Counted from the first letter of the stretch, positions 15,723 to 32,443 are shown. The stretch is 32,828 nucleotides of DNA from Streptomyces sp. CNQ085 (GCF_022614595.1 NZ_JAJFAU010000025.1:1-32828); one strand, 5' to 3'. The notes: generated by a model from the sequence alone, not told the origin. Numbers and translations are program-made.

Positions 15723-16175
15723 TCACTTCACCGTGTGCTCGCAGCCCAGGATGTCCTTACCGTCCTGGTTGTCGGCGACCTTCTCGCCGTCGACGGTGAT
15801 GACGCAGGGCGCGGGCTTGAGCATGCCGTCGTCGCCCGGGACCGGGCCGGGCACGACCGATACCAGGACGCCGACCTGCTGCTCGGCCTTCGTCAGGGAG
15901 AGCTCGACCGTCTTCTTCCACGGAAGCGTGACCTGCTCGGTCCTGTTCCCGTCCGCGGCATAGGCGATCTGCGTCTTCCCGGTGCCCCGGACCTCAAGGG
16001 TCACCTCGCGCACCACCTCGCCGCCCGCGCCACCGCTCCGCTCCTCGCCCCCGGAGGCGGACGGGGCGGGCTTCCCCCCGGCTTCACCGTCGTCCCCGCC
16101 GCCGCATCCCGTCAGCAGCACACCGGAGACGATCAGTGCCAGTCCTGCGGTCGTCCTACGGGTCACCCCGCGCAT
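15723..16175 (-). CDS. MmpS-like lipoprotein
   Basis: A 150-aa predicted lipoprotein with signal MRGVTRRTTAGLALIVSGVL and lipobox LTGC (Cys24), then a Gly/Ser-rich linker and a beta-rich domain with VTLEVRGTGKTQIAYAADG, LPWKKTVEL and CVITVDGEKVADN. This layout resembles the MmpS-type accessory domain, with two Cys near the end likely to pair. No MmpL transporter is nearby. GAGGGGGA lies 6 nt before the ATG at 16173-16175; a GTG two codons earlier is less likely. It converges with the toxin gene. Confidence 0.72.
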   Translation of the reverse strand: MRGVTRRTTAGLALIVSGVLLTGCGGGDDGEAGGKPAPSASGGEERSGGAGGEVVREVTLEVRGTGKTQIAYAADGNRTEQVTLPWKKTVELSLTKAEQQVGVLVSVVPGPVPGDDGMLKPAPCVITVDGEKVADNQDGKDILGCEHTVK

Positions 16176-16351
16176 GCCCACTCCCCCTCGCGGATCGAAG
16201 CCGCCCGGGACGTCTCCCGAACCGCGCCGACGATCCTAGCCAGCCGGACCGGCCCACGGCCCTCGGAGCAGTCCTGTCCACCAGCCCGGGCAGCCGTGGA
16301 GCCGACGGGCAACCGCACTCGCCCACACCGCCTCGTCCCGGGCGGTCGGCC

Positions 16352-17545
16352 CTACCGGCCGGCTCCACCACCGCCCGGGACGAGGCGGCGGCGCAGGCGC
16401 CGCAGGCCGCGCCGCCGCACGACACGCAGCAGCTCCCCGGCCGGCACCCTGCCCACCGGACGCTCCTCGACCGGAAGCGGCTTCCGGCGGCGGGCCAGGG
16501 CCGGCCCCGCGGCGATCCCGCCCAGGACGGCCGCCACGGCCGCGTCGAGGGGGACCGTCTCCGGTACGGCGGACTCGGCGCCGGTGTCCGGCTCCGGGGT
16601 GAGCGTCGCGAGGTCGCCGATCACCCGCACGCCGGACTTCCGGATGTCCGCGACCATCTCCTCGGCCACCTCGGCCGCCTCCCGCTGTGCCCAGCCGGGG
16701 GTGATGATCCTCGGCTCACCGGGCGAGGGCCGGTAGTCCTGCATGAGGGGGACGACGCCCTCTCGCACCACCTTCTCGCGCGGGTGGTCGGTCAGGGGCC
16801 GCTCGGCGAGCCTGCGGTTGAGCCTGAGCAGCAGCTCGGCCTGGGACTGTGTCAGCGAGCGGTTGACACCGCCCTCCTCGGGCTCCAGCAGGCCCTCAGG
16901 CAGGCCCAGCAGCTCCTCGAAGACCCGGAACTGCCACTGCGGCTCGGCGTCGTCCACGACCACCACGGTGATGTTGTCCGCCCCCGCCGCGCGGGCCCAG
17001 CGCTCCAGCAGGGCATCGTGCCGGTGCCGGTGCCAGAACTCGGGCGTGGAGCAACGAGAGGGTCGGCGCAGCAGGCCGTCGAGCCACTCCTCGTAGGAGT
17101 CGCACAGCCCGTGCTTGACGTACTGCTGCCAGTGTGAGGGGAGGATCCGCAGCAGCGGGCGCAGGGTCACCACGACGTGCACGCCCTCGCCGTCGGCCCC
17201 CCGCAGCCCTCGCACCGCCTCCCGGGCCGCGGTGTCGTCGGAGTCGGAGAAGAACTCGCTGCTGACCACCATCCTGAGGTCGTCGCTCATCGCGGCGGCC
17301 TCCGCGCACAGCGCCTCCCAGGGCGCCATGGCCGGGCTGCCGGGAGCGGACCGGGCGGCGTTCCTCGTGATCGCGACGGCCGGCCTCTTGGCCTGGCGTT
17401 CCCGGCCCGCGTACAGCACGCCGTGGTCGGTCAGCTCCCGCCGTGCCCGGTGGAAGGCCCCCTGGAGCGCGGTCGTGCCCGTCTTGTAGGGCCCGATGTG
17501 CAGCAGCCGGGTACCCGGCTGGACGGTGAACCGCTCCCCGTGCAC
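16352..17545 (-). CDS. Sulfotransferase-like protein
   Basis: A 397-aa cytosolic protein from GTG 17543-17545, which has GGAGGA 6 nt upstream; an ATG nine codons earlier lacks a site. Near the N-terminus, HIGPYKTGTTALQ matches the 5'-phosphosulfate loop of PAPS-dependent sulfotransferases. VVSSEFFSD and VVVTLRPLLRILPSHWQQYV fit the second PAPS-binding (Arg/Ser) region of that fold. The C-terminal 100 residues are Pro- and Arg-rich, ending RRLRRRLVPGGG, and look unstructured. Substrate unknown. It follows the tuf terminator and has no obvious partner. Confidence 0.75.
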   Translation of the reverse strand: MHGERFTVQPGTRLLHIGPYKTGTTALQGAFHRARRELTDHGVLYAGRERQAKRPAVAITRNAARSAPGSPAMAPWEALCAEAAAMSDDLRMVVSSEFFSDSDDTAAREAVRGLRGADGEGVHVVVTLRPLLRILPSHWQQYVKHGLCDSYEEWLDGLLRRPSRCSTPEFWHRHRHDALLERWARAAGADNITVVVVDDAEPQWQFRVFEELLGLPEGLLEPEEGGVNRSLTQSQAELLLRLNRRLAERPLTDHPREKVVREGVVPLMQDYRPSPGEPRIITPGWAQREAAEVAEEMVADIRKSGVRVIGDLATLTPEPDTGAESAVPETVPLDAAVAAVLGGIAAGPALARRRKPLPVEERPVGRVPAGELLRVVRRRGLRRLRRRLVPGGGGAGR

Positions 17546-17706
17546 GAGGAATCCTCCGCTCCCGGCTGTCATGCCCGCCGACCGCCCTGTCGGCCGACCT
17601 CCTGGACCGGGACGCTAGGAGCGGCCGGTTAGCACCAGGTGACGCGTGGGTTACGGGAGTGTGCGGAACGGGCGACCGGGGGCGCGGGGGGTCCTGAACG
17701 CCGGAA

Positions 17707-17737
17707 GGGGCCGTACGACGGCGAGTCGTACGGGCCC
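17707..17737 (-). terminator. Terminator of the str operon (after tuf)
   Basis: The inverted repeat GGGGCCGTACGAC/GTCGTACGGGCCC on the plus strand forms a long stem with a 5-nt loop and one bulge, about 45 nt after the tuf stop. A second hairpin, ACCGGCC/GGCCGGT, precedes it. CCTTCC follows on the minus strand. Confidence 0.8.
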
Positions 17738-17782
17738 TCCCACCGGCCGGTAGGCCGGTTCTGCCTCAAGAGGCGGACCGGG

Positions 17783-18976
<1,194 letters not shown>

Positions 18977-19203
18977 TGGGGTCCTCCTGTGGACTGGTGC
19001 TGTACTCCCCCGCGCTCTGCGGAGAGGTTCAGGTGGTCGTGCCGAACCGGTCAGGACCCCTGAGGGACGACCTTGACCGTTTCGAATCTGGGTGGGCGGG
19101 CTGCCGGGGCCCCCTCACCAGGTGATGTGCGCCCGGTGAGGGGAGACCCCGAAGGCCTTGTTGTGCTCCAGCCTAATGGGTGGATAGCGCCACGAAACGT
19201 GCG
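18977..19203 (-). promoter_or_regulatory. fusA-tuf intergenic region with hairpin
   Basis: A 9-bp perfect stem CCCCTCACC/GGTGAGGGG (19111-19119 with 19135-19143) and a 15-nt loop, without a U-tract. A second weaker hairpin involves GGTC...GACC near 19049-19078. Streptomyces tuf genes often have an extra promoter here; TAGGCT at about 19172-19177 could be a -10, but no good -35 is present. Confidence 0.4.
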
Positions 19204-21324
<2,121 letters not shown>

Positions 21325-21363
21325 AAGGCTCAGTCTTCTCTCGGTTCTCGATGGGGGAAGCGA

Positions 21364-21834
21364 CTACCAGCGGTAGTGCGCGAAGGCCTTGTTGGACTCG
21401 GCCATCTTGTGGGTGTCCTCGCGCTTCTTCACGGCGGCGCCGAGCCCGTTGGAGGCGTCGAGCAGCTCGTTCATCAGGCGCTCGGTCATCGTCTTCTCAC
21501 GGCGCGCGCGGGCGTAACCCACGATCCAACGCAGCGCGAGAGTGGAGGAACGGCCGGGGCGGACCTCGACCGGGACCTGGTAGGTGGCGCCACCGACGCG
21601 ACGGGAGCGGACCTCGAGGGTCGGCTTCACGTTCTCGAGCGCGCGCTTGAGCGTGATGACCGGGTCGTTGCCGGTCTTCTCACGCAGGCCCTCCATGGCG
21701 CCGTACACGATGCGCTCGGCGGTGGAGCGCTTGCCGTGCAGCAGCACCTTGTTGATGAGGGAGGTCACCAGAGGAGAGCCGTAGACCGGGTCGATGATGA
21801 CCGGTCGCTTCGGGGCGGGGCCCTTACGAGGCAT
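21364..21834 (-). CDS. rpsG: 30S ribosomal protein S7
   Basis: S7 (156 aa) nucleates the 30S head and, in E. coli, is the str operon autorepressor. It starts [20 protein letters not shown] and contains [16 protein letters not shown]. The ATG is 2 nt after the rpsL stop, and its ribosome binding site (AAGGAG) lies inside the last rpsL codons, so the genes are coupled. Ordinary length. Confidence 0.98.
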   Translation of the reverse strand: MPRKGPAPKRPVIIDPVYGSPLVTSLINKVLLHGKRSTAERIVYGAMEGLREKTGNDPVITLKRALENVKPTLEVRSRRVGGATYQVPVEVRPGRSSTLALRWIVGYARARREKTMTERLMNELLDASNGLGAAVKKREDTHKMAESNKAFAHYRW

Positions 21835-21836
21835 GC

Positions 21837-22208
21837 TTACTTCTCCTTCTTGGCGCCGTAGCGGCTGCGAGCCTGCTTGCGGTTCTTGACGCCCTGGGTG
21901 TCGAGGGAGCCGCGGATGATCTTGTAGCGAACACCCGGCAGGTCCTTCACACGGCCACCGCGCACGAGCACGATGGAGTGCTCCTGCAGGTTGTGGCCCT
22001 CACCCGGAATGTAAGCGGTGACCTCGATGCCGCTGGTCAGACGCACACGCGCGACCTTACGCAGGGCCGAGTTCGGCTTCTTGGGGGTGGTGGTGAACAC
22101 GCGCGTGCAGACGCCGCGGCGCTGGGGCGAGCCCTCGAGTGCCGGCGTCTTGTTCTTCTCGACCTTGTCCTGTCGGCCCTTGCGGACCAACTGCTGGATC
22201 GTAGGCAC
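21837..22208 (-). CDS. rpsL: 30S ribosomal protein S12, first gene of str operon
   Basis: S12 (123 aa) monitors decoding accuracy. GTG start with GGAGAAAC upstream gives the standard [21 protein letters not shown]-terminus. Lys43 in [11 protein letters not shown] and Lys88 in [10 protein letters not shown], the streptomycin-resistance positions, are wild type. It is preceded by a promoter at about 22416-22444 and a leader with the hairpin block shared with rpsJ. Confidence 0.98.
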   Translation of the reverse strand: MPTIQQLVRKGRQDKVEKNKTPALEGSPQRRGVCTRVFTTTPKKPNSALRKVARVRLTSGIEVTAYIPGEGHNLQEHSIVLVRGGRVKDLPGVRYKIIRGSLDTQGVKNRKQARSRYGAKKEK

Positions 22209-22261
22209 CGTTTCTCCGGTTTCTGTGTGCCAGTCTCGGTACAACTAACCTGGGCCACTCG

Positions 22262-22286
22262 CCGACCCACGCGGTCGGGTGTGTCG
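22262..22286 (-). promoter_or_regulatory. Leader hairpin block shared with rpsJ leader (copy 2)
   Basis: Minus-strand CGACACAC followed by CCGACCGCGTGGGTCGG, 53 nt before the rpsL start; one mismatch to 4278-4302 over 25 nt. The stem is CCGACC/GGTCGG. Confidence 0.6.
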
Positions 22287-22415
22287 AAGGCTGCACACTC
22301 CCGCGATGCGGGGCCCAGTGGGTGAGAAGCATGCAGATTTCGGTGTCCCCGCCTCACATCCCGCAGCGTATTGGAGCACACGAGAGCGCAGGGGATACCC
22401 CAGGCACAAGGTCAG

Positions 22416-22444
22416 AGCGTACCTACCGCATCGGCTCCGGTCAA
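22416..22444 (-). promoter_or_regulatory. Predicted HrdB-type promoter of rpsL
   Basis: Minus strand: -35 TTGACC (22439-22444), 17-nt spacer, -10 TACGCT (22416-22421). Both boxes are close to the vegetative actinobacterial consensus, and the position fits the first gene of the str operon. Confidence 0.75.
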
Positions 22445-22554
22445 AACAAATGCCCATGCCACCGTAGTGGGCGCGAACCGGGAGCGGAAGAGCACCCGAA
22501 GGCCCGCGCGGCCTGCGCGGAACCGCTTTCCGCGGCCTCTTTCCCCGGCCTCTT

Positions 22555-22580
22555 TCCGGCAGGCGGGCAGGCCTGCCGGA
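22555..22580 (-). terminator. Hairpin after the DUF1707 gene
   Basis: Perfect 10-bp stem TCCGGCAGGC/GCCTGCCGGA with a 6-nt loop, 5 nt past the stop codon. No U-tract, which is common in Streptomyces. Confidence 0.6.
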
Positions 22581-22585
22581 GCTGA

Positions 22586-23209
22586 TCAGAACGATCCAGC
22601 CGCGAACACCACGATCGCCACCAGCGCGAGCGCGACGAGCCCGATCGTCAGCCAGCCCAGGACCAGACCGGCCACGGCCATCCCGTCGCCCTTCTCCCCG
22701 GTGCGGCGGATCTCGGCGCGCGCCTTGTGTCCCAGGATCACGGCGGGGATGGCGGTGACCCCGTAGAACGGGGTGAGGACTCCGCAGACCAGGGCTCCGA
22801 CAGCGGAGTTGTTCGTCTGGGGCGGGGGCGGCAGGAAGACGCGCGGGCCCGCCGGCTGGTACGGCTGCGCGTACTGCGGCGCGGGCGCGGGCACCGCCAT
22901 CGGGCCCTGCGGCAGATCGGCGATGAGCGCGTGCAACTCCCCGTACGTCTGCGCCTGGTGGGCGCGGCCCATCCGCTGCTCGTACTCGGCGTGGCTCAGC
23001 CGCCCCTCGGCGTATCCGGCCTTGAGCACGTCGATGGTGCGCTCCCGGTCCGAGTGGGACGCGCGCATCATCGGCAGATGCGAAGCCTGCTGCGCGGCCT
23101 GCGGCGGATTCGATGGATTCGATGGATACGGAAGATGACGCCCCGCCTGCCCGGGCGGGCCGCCGTACTTGCCCTGCTGACCCGGCTGTCCCCACGGCTG
23201 GTACGACAC
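22586..23209 (-). CDS. DUF1707/DUF4190 domain membrane protein
   Basis: A 207-aa protein. The Pro/Gln-rich start (MSYQPWGQPGQQGKYGGPPG) leads to a DUF1707 domain (48-100: RASHSDRERTIDVLKAGYAE, then a Leu/Glu-rich helix). A Pro-rich linker follows, then a DUF4190 domain with two TM helices (about 134-160 and 178-203). GTG 23207-23209 has GGAGG 7 nt upstream; a GTG three codons earlier directly abuts the ribosome binding site and is less likely. Role unknown; a similar gene is often found between rpoC and rpsL in Streptomyces, so this is core context rather than an insertion. Confidence 0.8.
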   Translation of the reverse strand: MSYQPWGQPGQQGKYGGPPGQAGRHLPYPSNPSNPPQAAQQASHLPMMRASHSDRERTIDVLKAGYAEGRLSHAEYEQRMGRAHQAQTYGELHALIADLPQGPMAVPAPAPQYAQPYQPAGPRVFLPPPPQTNNSAVGALVCGVLTPFYGVTAIPAVILGHKARAEIRRTGEKGDGMAVAGLVLGWLTIGLVALALVAIVVFAAGSF

Positions 23210-23300
23210 CGGCTCCACCTCCCCACGTTCGGGCTGCCCCCATCATCCATGACGTTCGCACACCCCGGGGAGTTCCGGGCGCCCGGGACACACCGCATGA

Positions 23301-23366
23301 CGCCGGACACGCCCGCGCGGGGCGGCCCCTCCGAGGAGGAACCGCCCCGCGCGGGCGTGTCCGGCG
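23301..23366 (-). terminator. Terminator of the rplJL-rpoBC operon
   Basis: A perfect 25-bp stem (23301-23325 with 23342-23366) and a 16-nt loop that itself can fold (CCTC/GAGG), 15 nt after the rpoC stop. Very GC-rich, no U-tract. Confidence 0.85.
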
Positions 23367-23381
23367 GTCCGTACGGCCCGC

Positions 23382-27305
<3,924 letters not shown>

Positions 27306-27398
27306 TCTCGTCAATCCCTCTCAGGGTTTGTGCCCCTCGCGTCGGTGGGACCGAGGAGCTCTGTGGTGGTCTGAACGGGGGTCGCGGGGAGGCCGGGG

Positions 27399-27432
27399 GC
27401 CGCACCCGCCGCCTCGGGCGGGAGGGTGCGGC
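27399..27432 (-). other. rpoB-rpoC intergenic hairpin
   Basis: GCCGCACCC/GGGTGCGGC, 9-bp perfect stem with a 16-nt loop that can fold again, 15 nt after the rpoB stop. It may be an mRNA processing or pausing site. No U-tract. Confidence 0.5.
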
Positions 27433-27447
27433 GCCCCGGCCGGCCCG

Positions 27448-30400
27448 TCAGACCTCTTCGACGCTGCTCGGCTCGCGCCGGGACAGGTCGATGCCGAGCT
27501 CTTCCGCGGCGCGGAAGACGTCCTCGTCGGTGTCGCGCATCTCGATGGACATGCCGTCGCTGGACAGCACCTCCACGTTGAGGCACAGGGACTGCATCTC
27601 CTTGATGAGCACCTTGAAGGACTCGGGGATGCCGGGCTCGGGGATGTTCTCGCCCTTGACGATGGCCTCGTAGACCTTCACGCGGCCGGTGACGTCGTCG
27701 GACTTGATGGTCAGCAGCTCCTGGAGTGCGTACGCGGCGCCGTATGCCTCCAGCGCCCACACCTCCATCTCACCGAAGCGCTGACCACCGAACTGAGCCT
27801 TACCGCCCAGCGGCTGCTGGGTGATCATGGAGTACGGACCGGTCGAGCGGGCGTGCAGCTTGTCGTCGACCAGGTGGTGCAGCTTGAGGATGTACATGTA
27901 GCCGACCGAGATCGGGGCCGGGAACGGCTCGCCGGAGCGGCCGTCGAAGAGCCGGGCCTTGCCGGAGGGCAGGACCATCCGCTCGCCGTCGCGGTTGGGC
28001 AGGGTCGCCGTGAACAGACCGGCGATCTCGTCCTCGCGGGCGCCGTCGAACACCGGGGTGGCGACGTTGGTGCCGGGCTCGACGTCGTCGGCACTGATCG
28101 AGGCCAGCCGCTTCTGCCACTCCTCCTCGATCCCCTCGACCTTCCAGCCCTGGGAGGCGAGCCAGCCCAGGTGGATCTCCAGGACCTGACCCGGGTTCAT
28201 CCGGGACGGGACGCCCAGCGGGTTGAGGATGACGTCGACCGGGGTGCCGTCCTCCATGAACGGCATGTCCTCGATCGGCAGGATCTTGGAGATGACGCCC
28301 TTGTTGCCGTGGCGGCCGGCGAGCTTGTCACCATCGGTGATCTTGCGCTTCTGGGCCACGTAGACGCGGACGAGCTGGTTCACGCCCGGAGGCAGCTCGT
28401 CGCCCTCCTCGCGGTCGAAGACGCGGACGCCGATGACCTTGCCGGTCTCGCCGTGCGGCACCTTCAGCGAGGTGTCGCGGACCTCACGCGCCTTCTCACC
28501 GAAGATCGCGCGCAGCAGCCGCTCCTCCGGGGTCAGCTCGGTCTCGCCCTTCGGAGTGACCTTGCCGACCAGGATGTCGCCCGCCTCGACCTCGGCGCCG
28601 ATGCGGATGATGCCGCGCTCGTCGAGGTCGGCCAGGACCTCCTCGGAGACGTTCGGGATGTCCCGGGTGATCTCCTCGGGACCCAGCTTGGTGTCGCGGG
28701 CGTCGACCTCGTGCTCCTCGATGTGGATCGAGGAGAGGACGTCGTCCTGGACGAGGCGCTGCGACAGGATGATCGCGTCCTCGTAGTTGTGGCCCTCCCA
28801 CGGCATGAACGCCACGAGCAGGTTCTTGCCGAGCGCCATCTCGCCCTGCTCGGTCGAGGGCCCGTCCGCGAGGACCTGTCCGGTCACCACACGGTCGCCC
28901 TCGTTCACGACGACCTTCTGGTTGAAGGAGGTGCCCTGGTTCGAGCGGAAGAACTTGGCGACCCGGTAGGTGGTGTAGGTGCCGTCGTCGTTGGCCACGG
29001 TGACGTAGTCGGCGGAGACCTCCTGGATCACACCGTCCTTCTCGGCCTTGATCACGTCACCGGCGTCGACCGCACAGCGGTACTCCATGCCGGTGCCGAC
29101 CAGCGGGGCCTCGGCCCGGAGCAGCGGGACGGCCTGACGCATCATGTTCGCGCCCATCAGCGCGCGGTTGGCGTCGTCGTGCTCCAGGAACGGGATCATG
29201 GCGGTCGCGACCGACACCATCTGGCGCGGCGAGACGTCCATGTAGTCGACCTCGTCACCGGGGATGAGGTCGACCTCGCCGCCGCGGCGGCGGATCAGGA
29301 CGCGGTCCTCGGTGAACCGCATGTCATCGCCCAGCGGCGCGTTGGCCTGGGCGATGACGTAGCGGTCCTCCTCATCGGCGGTCAGGTACTGCACCTCGTC
29401 GGTGACCACGCCCTCGACGACCTTGCGGTACGGCGTCTCGATGAAGCCGAACGCGTTGACCCTGCCGTAGGAGGCCAGCGAGCCGATCAGACCGATGTTC
29501 GGCCCCTCGGGGGTCTCGATCGGGCACATGCGGCCGTAGTGCGAGGGGTGCACGTCACGGACCTCGAAGCCAGCCCGCTCACGGGAGAGACCGCCTGGGC
29601 CGAGGGCGTTGAGACGACGCTTGTGCGTCAGGCCCGACAGCGGGTTGGTCTGGTCCATGAACTGGGACAGCTGGCTGGTGCCGAAGAACTCCTTGATGGA
29701 GGCGACAACCGGCCGGATGTTGATCAGGGTCTGCGGCGTGATCGCCTCGACATCCTGGGTGGTCATGCGCTCGCGCACGACGCGCTCCATCCGGGCGAGA
29801 CCCGTACGGACCTGGTTCTGGATCAGTTCGCCGACGCTGCGGATGCGACGGTTGCCGAAGTGGTCGATGTCGTCGGTCTCGACGATGATCGAACGGCCGG
29901 ACTCTCCGACCGTCTCGGTCTCCCCGGCGTGCAGCTTGACCAGGTACTTGATCGTGGCGATGACGTCGTCGACGGTCAGCACGCCGGCGTCCAGCGGCTG
30001 GTCGCCGCCGAGCTTCCGGTTGATCTTGTACCGGCCGACCTTGGCCAGGTCGTAGCGCTTGGGGTTGAAGTAGAGGTTCTCCAGCAGCGTCTGCGCGGCC
30101 TCACGCGTCGGCGGCTCGCCCGGACGCAGCTTGCGGTAGATGTCGAGCAGCGCGTCGTCCTGGCCCTGGGTGTGGTCCTTCTCCAGGGTGGCCCGCATGG
30201 ACTCGTACTGGCCGAACTCCTCCAGGATCTGCTCGGTGGTCCAGCCGAGCGCCTTGAGCAGGACGGTGACGGACTGCTTGCGTTTGCGGTCGATACGGAC
30301 ACCGACCATGTCGCGCTTGTCGATCTCCATCTCCAGCCAGGCGCCGCGAGATGGGATGATCTTGGCGGAGAAGATGTCCTTGTCGGACGTCTTGTCGATG

Positions 30401-30933
30401 TTGCTGTCGAAGTAGACACCCGGCGAGCGCACCAGCTGGGAGACCACGACACGCTCGGTGCCGTTGATGACGAAGGTGCCCTTGTTGGTCATGAGCGGGA
30501 AATCGCCCATGAAGACCGTCTGGGACTTGATCTCGCCGGTCTCGTTGTTGGTGAACTCGGCGGTGACGAACAGGGGCGCGGCGTAGGTGAAATCGCGCTC
30601 CTTGCACTCGTCGATCGAGTTCTTCGGCGGCTCGAAGCGGTGGTCGCGGAAGGTGAGCGACATCGACCCGGAGAAGTCCTCGATCGGGGAGATCTCCTCG
30701 AAGATCTCCTCCAGACCGGACTTGGTGGGGACATCCTCACCGCGCTCCAGCGCCGCCTCGACGCGAGTCTTCCAGGCGCCGTTGCCGAGCAGCCAGTCGA
30801 AGCTCTCGGTCTGCAGCGCAAGGAGGTTCGGAACCCCGAGGGGCTCCTTGATCTTCGCAAAGGAGATACGCAGCGGGGCGGTGCTGGCGCCGTTGTTCGA
30901 ATGAGCGGTCGAGGCGTTGCGCGAGGCGGCCAA
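27448..30933 (-). CDS. rpoB: RNA polymerase beta subunit with unusual rifampicin-pocket residues
   Basis: Beta (1161 aa, same length as S. coelicolor) forms the other half of the active cleft. The start is TTG (30931-30933) with GGAAGGA 7 nt upstream, giving [20 protein letters not shown]; the frame is open 13 codons further up. The C-terminal block ends [10 protein letters not shown]. In rifampicin cluster I the sequence is [12 protein letters not shown]...[13 protein letters not shown]. Residue 442 is Asn where Streptomyces and E. coli (position 531) have Ser, and residue 429 is Thr where both usually have Asn (E. coli 518). Gln513, Asp516 and His526 equivalents are wild type. Other regions look standard. 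An internal promoter precedes the gene. Confidence 0.98.
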   Translation of the reverse strand: MAASRNASTAHSNNGASTAPLRISFAKIKEPLGVPNLLALQTESFDWLLGNGAWKTRVEAALERGEDVPTKSGLEEIFEEISPIEDFSGSMSLTFRDHRFEPPKNSIDECKERDFTYAAPLFVTAEFTNNETGEIKSQTVFMGDFPLMTNKGTFVINGTERVVVSQLVRSPGVYFDSNIDKTSDKDIFSAKIIPSRGAWLEMEIDKRDMVGVRIDRKRKQSVTVLLKALGWTTEQILEEFGQYESMRATLEKDHTQGQDDALLDIYRKLRPGEPPTREAAQTLLENLYFNPKRYDLAKVGRYKINRKLGGDQPLDAGVLTVDDVIATIKYLVKLHAGETETVGESGRSIIVETDDIDHFGNRRIRSVGELIQNQVRTGLARMERVVRERMTTQDVEAITPQTLINIRPVVASIKEFFGTSQLSQFMDQTNPLSGLTHKRRLNALGPGGLSRERAGFEVRDVHPSHYGRMCPIETPEGPNIGLIGSLASYGRVNAFGFIETPYRKVVEGVVTDEVQYLTADEEDRYVIAQANAPLGDDMRFTEDRVLIRRRGGEVDLIPGDEVDYMDVSPRQMVSVATAMIPFLEHDDANRALMGANMMRQAVPLLRAEAPLVGTGMEYRCAVDAGDVIKAEKDGVIQEVSADYVTVANDDGTYTTYRVAKFFRSNQGTSFNQKVVVNEGDRVVTGQVLADGPSTEQGEMALGKNLLVAFMPWEGHNYEDAIILSQRLVQDDVLSSIHIEEHEVDARDTKLGPEEITRDIPNVSEEVLADLDERGIIRIGAEVEAGDILVGKVTPKGETELTPEERLLRAIFGEKAREVRDTSLKVPHGETGKVIGVRVFDREEGDELPPGVNQLVRVYVAQKRKITDGDKLAGRHGNKGVISKILPIEDMPFMEDGTPVDVILNPLGVPSRMNPGQVLEIHLGWLASQGWKVEGIEEEWQKRLASISADDVEPGTNVATPVFDGAREDEIAGLFTATLPNRDGERMVLPSGKARLFDGRSGEPFPAPISVGYMYILKLHHLVDDKLHARSTGPYSMITQQPLGGKAQFGGQRFGEMEVWALEAYGAAYALQELLTIKSDDVTGRVKVYEAIVKGENIPEPGIPESFKVLIKEMQSLCLNVEVLSSDGMSIEMRDTDEDVFRAAEELGIDLSRREPSSVEEV

Positions 30934-31024
30934 GAGGGGGTCCTTCCGAGGGCTCGGACTCACTACGCGCATGCCGTGCCCCTGGTGACGGGCAGGGGGC
31001 AGTTAATAGGCAGCGCAAAGGGTC

Positions 31025-31053
31025 AGTGTAGCCACAAGGCCCACTGATGTCCA
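31025..31053 (-). promoter_or_regulatory. Predicted rpoB promoter
   Basis: Minus strand: -35 TGGACA (31048-31053), 17-nt spacer, -10 TACACT (31025-31030). Close to the vegetative consensus (TTGACA/TAnnnT). It would allow rpoBC expression independent of rplJL. Confidence 0.75.
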
Positions 31054-31330
31054 GTGCGGTATCCGGAGACCGGCACGCGGTACCAATCTCTCCCTCCAGA
31101 GGGGCGAGCCCCTCATCAGTTGTTCAACGCCTGCCGCAAGGTTTCCCACTTCGCCGGCGATCCATGCCTCGGATTGTGGATCGATGTGACGACGCGTCCT
31201 GAGAATTGCGCGCTACGTACGGTTCGTCAAGGCCCCACCCTCTCCGGAACCACGGGGAGCGTACGGCCGGACAGCGCTGATCACCATACCCGCAGGCCCT
31301 CGCCAGGCGATACGGCCGTCGTGGAAACGA

Positions 31331-31366
31331 CCGAAGGCGACCACCCGCATGGGTGATCGCCTTCGG
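31331..31366 (-). terminator. Attenuator hairpin after rplL
   Basis: A 16-bp stem with one G-U pair (CCGAAGGCGA.../...TCGCCTTCGG), loop of 4 nt, followed on the minus strand by TCGTTTCC; 47 nt after the rplL stop. Position matches the partial terminator that lowers rpoBC relative to L10/L7-L12 in other bacteria. Confidence 0.8.
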
Positions 31367-31412
31367 AAGGAGAGGAGTCAGCAAACTCCCGGAGTGACCC
31401 GAGTCACTCGGT

Positions 31413-31799
31413 TCACTTGACCTCGACGGAGGCGCCGGCGCCCTTGAGGGACTCGGCGGCCTTGTCGGCGGCCTCCTTGTTGACCTTCTCCAGGACCGGC
31501 TTCGGGGTGCCGTCGACCAGGTCCTTGGCCTCCTTCAGGCCGAGGGAGGTCAGCTCGCGCACGACCTTGATGACCTGGATCTTCTTGGCGCCGGCGCCGG
31601 TGAGGATGACGTCGAACTCGTCCTTCTCCTCCGGGGCCTCGGCGGCCGGGCCACCCTGGGCGGGGCCGGCGGCGACGGCGACCGGGGCGGCGGCCTCGAC
31701 GTCGAACTTCTCCTCGAAGGCCTTCACGAACTCGGAGAGCTCGATGAGGGTCATCTCGCTGAACTGCTCGAGCAGCTCGTCCTGGCTGAGCTTCGCCAT
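31413..31799 (-). CDS. rplL: 50S ribosomal protein L7/L12
   Basis: L7/L12 (128 aa) forms the stalk dimers that recruit translational GTPases. An N-terminal dimerisation helix ([20 protein letters not shown]), an Ala/Gly/Pro hinge (about 55-70), and the C-terminal domain with [20 protein letters not shown] are all present. GGAAGGA lies 8 nt before the ATG. It lies 92 nt after rplJ. Confidence 0.98.
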   Translation of the reverse strand: MAKLSQDELLEQFSEMTLIELSEFVKAFEEKFDVEAAAPVAVAAGPAQGGPAAEAPEEKDEFDVILTGAGAKKIQVIKVVRELTSLGLKEAKDLVDGTPKPVLEKVNKEAADKAAESLKGAGASVEVK

Positions 31800-31891
31800 G
31801 GTGGCGGTCCTTCCACTAAGTCGGCTGGTGCCGGGTTGTTCATGTCGGCGGGCGTACGGGGCCCGCTGCGACCGAGTGCGCCTGGAGTGGG

Positions 31892-32443
31892 TTACTCGGC
31901 CTCGGCGGGAGCCGGCGTACCGGCACCGCCCTGCTCCTGCTTGGCACGAAGGGCGTCCGCGGTGCGGACGAACTTCGACAGCGGGGCCTGGAAGGTCGCC
32001 GCGGCCTTGGCCATGGACGCCTTCATGCCACCGGCCAGCTTGGCGAGCAGCACCTCACGGGACTCGAGGTCCGCGAGCTTCTTGATCTCGTCGGCGCTGA
32101 GCGCCTTGCCCTCGAGGACACCGCCCTTGATGACGAGCTGGGGGTTGTCCTTGGTGAAGTCACGCAGGCTCTTCGCCGCCTCGACCGGGTCACCGGTCAC
32201 GAAGGCGACGGCGGTGGAGCCGACGAGGAACTCGTCGAGCTCGGTGACCCCGGCCTCGTTGGCCGCGATCTTGGTAAGCGTGTTCTTCGCCACACGGTAC
32301 TGAGCGTTCTCACCGAGAGAACGGCGCAGGTCCTTGAGCTGAGCGACGCTGAGACCGGTGTACGCGGTCACAACGGCGGCGTTGGAGTTCTGGAACTTCT
32401 CCCTGATCTCCTCGACAGCTGCGACCTTGTCGGGACTCGCCAT
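31892..32443 (-). CDS. rplJ: 50S ribosomal protein L10
   Basis: L10 (183 aa) anchors the L7/L12 stalk and in many bacteria represses its own leader. It starts [20 protein letters not shown] and has [18 protein letters not shown] and the [12 protein letters not shown] block. The C-terminal helix that binds L7/L12 is present, with an Ala/Pro/Glu tail. AAGGAGG precedes the ATG at 32441-32443; the frame is open 73 codons further upstream, which is leader, not protein. Confidence 0.97.
   Translation of the reverse strand: MASPDKVAAVEEIREKFQNSNAAVVTAYTGLSVAQLKDLRRSLGENAQYRVAKNTLTKIAANEAGVTELDEFLVGSTAVAFVTGDPVEAAKSLRDFTKDNPQLVIKGGVLEGKALSADEIKKLADLESREVLLAKLAGGMKASMAKAAATFQAPLSKFVRTADALRAKQEQGGAGTPAPAEAE

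Larger units (their letters stand above)
22209..22585 (-). promoter_or_regulatory. str operon promoter and leader region
   Basis: A 377-bp gap with no gene. From the predicted start near 22409 there is a leader of about 200 nt with several self-complementary stretches, including the shared hairpin. The segment next to the DUF1707 gene holds its hairpin terminator and two spaced copies of GGAAAGAGGCCG-like sequence (22529-22557). Confidence 0.6.
30934..31412 (-). promoter_or_regulatory. rplL-rpoB intergenic region
   Basis: A 479-bp gap with no gene. It contains, in minus-strand order, the rplL attenuator hairpin, a TTGACG...AATTCT candidate (-35 at about 31226-31231) of low quality, and the stronger rpoB promoter at 31025-31053. 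An 85-nt leader then precedes rpoB. Confidence 0.6.

Noticed and set aside
21837..22208. Possible streptomycin-resistance change in S12
   Set aside because: Lys43 and Lys88 are both wild type.
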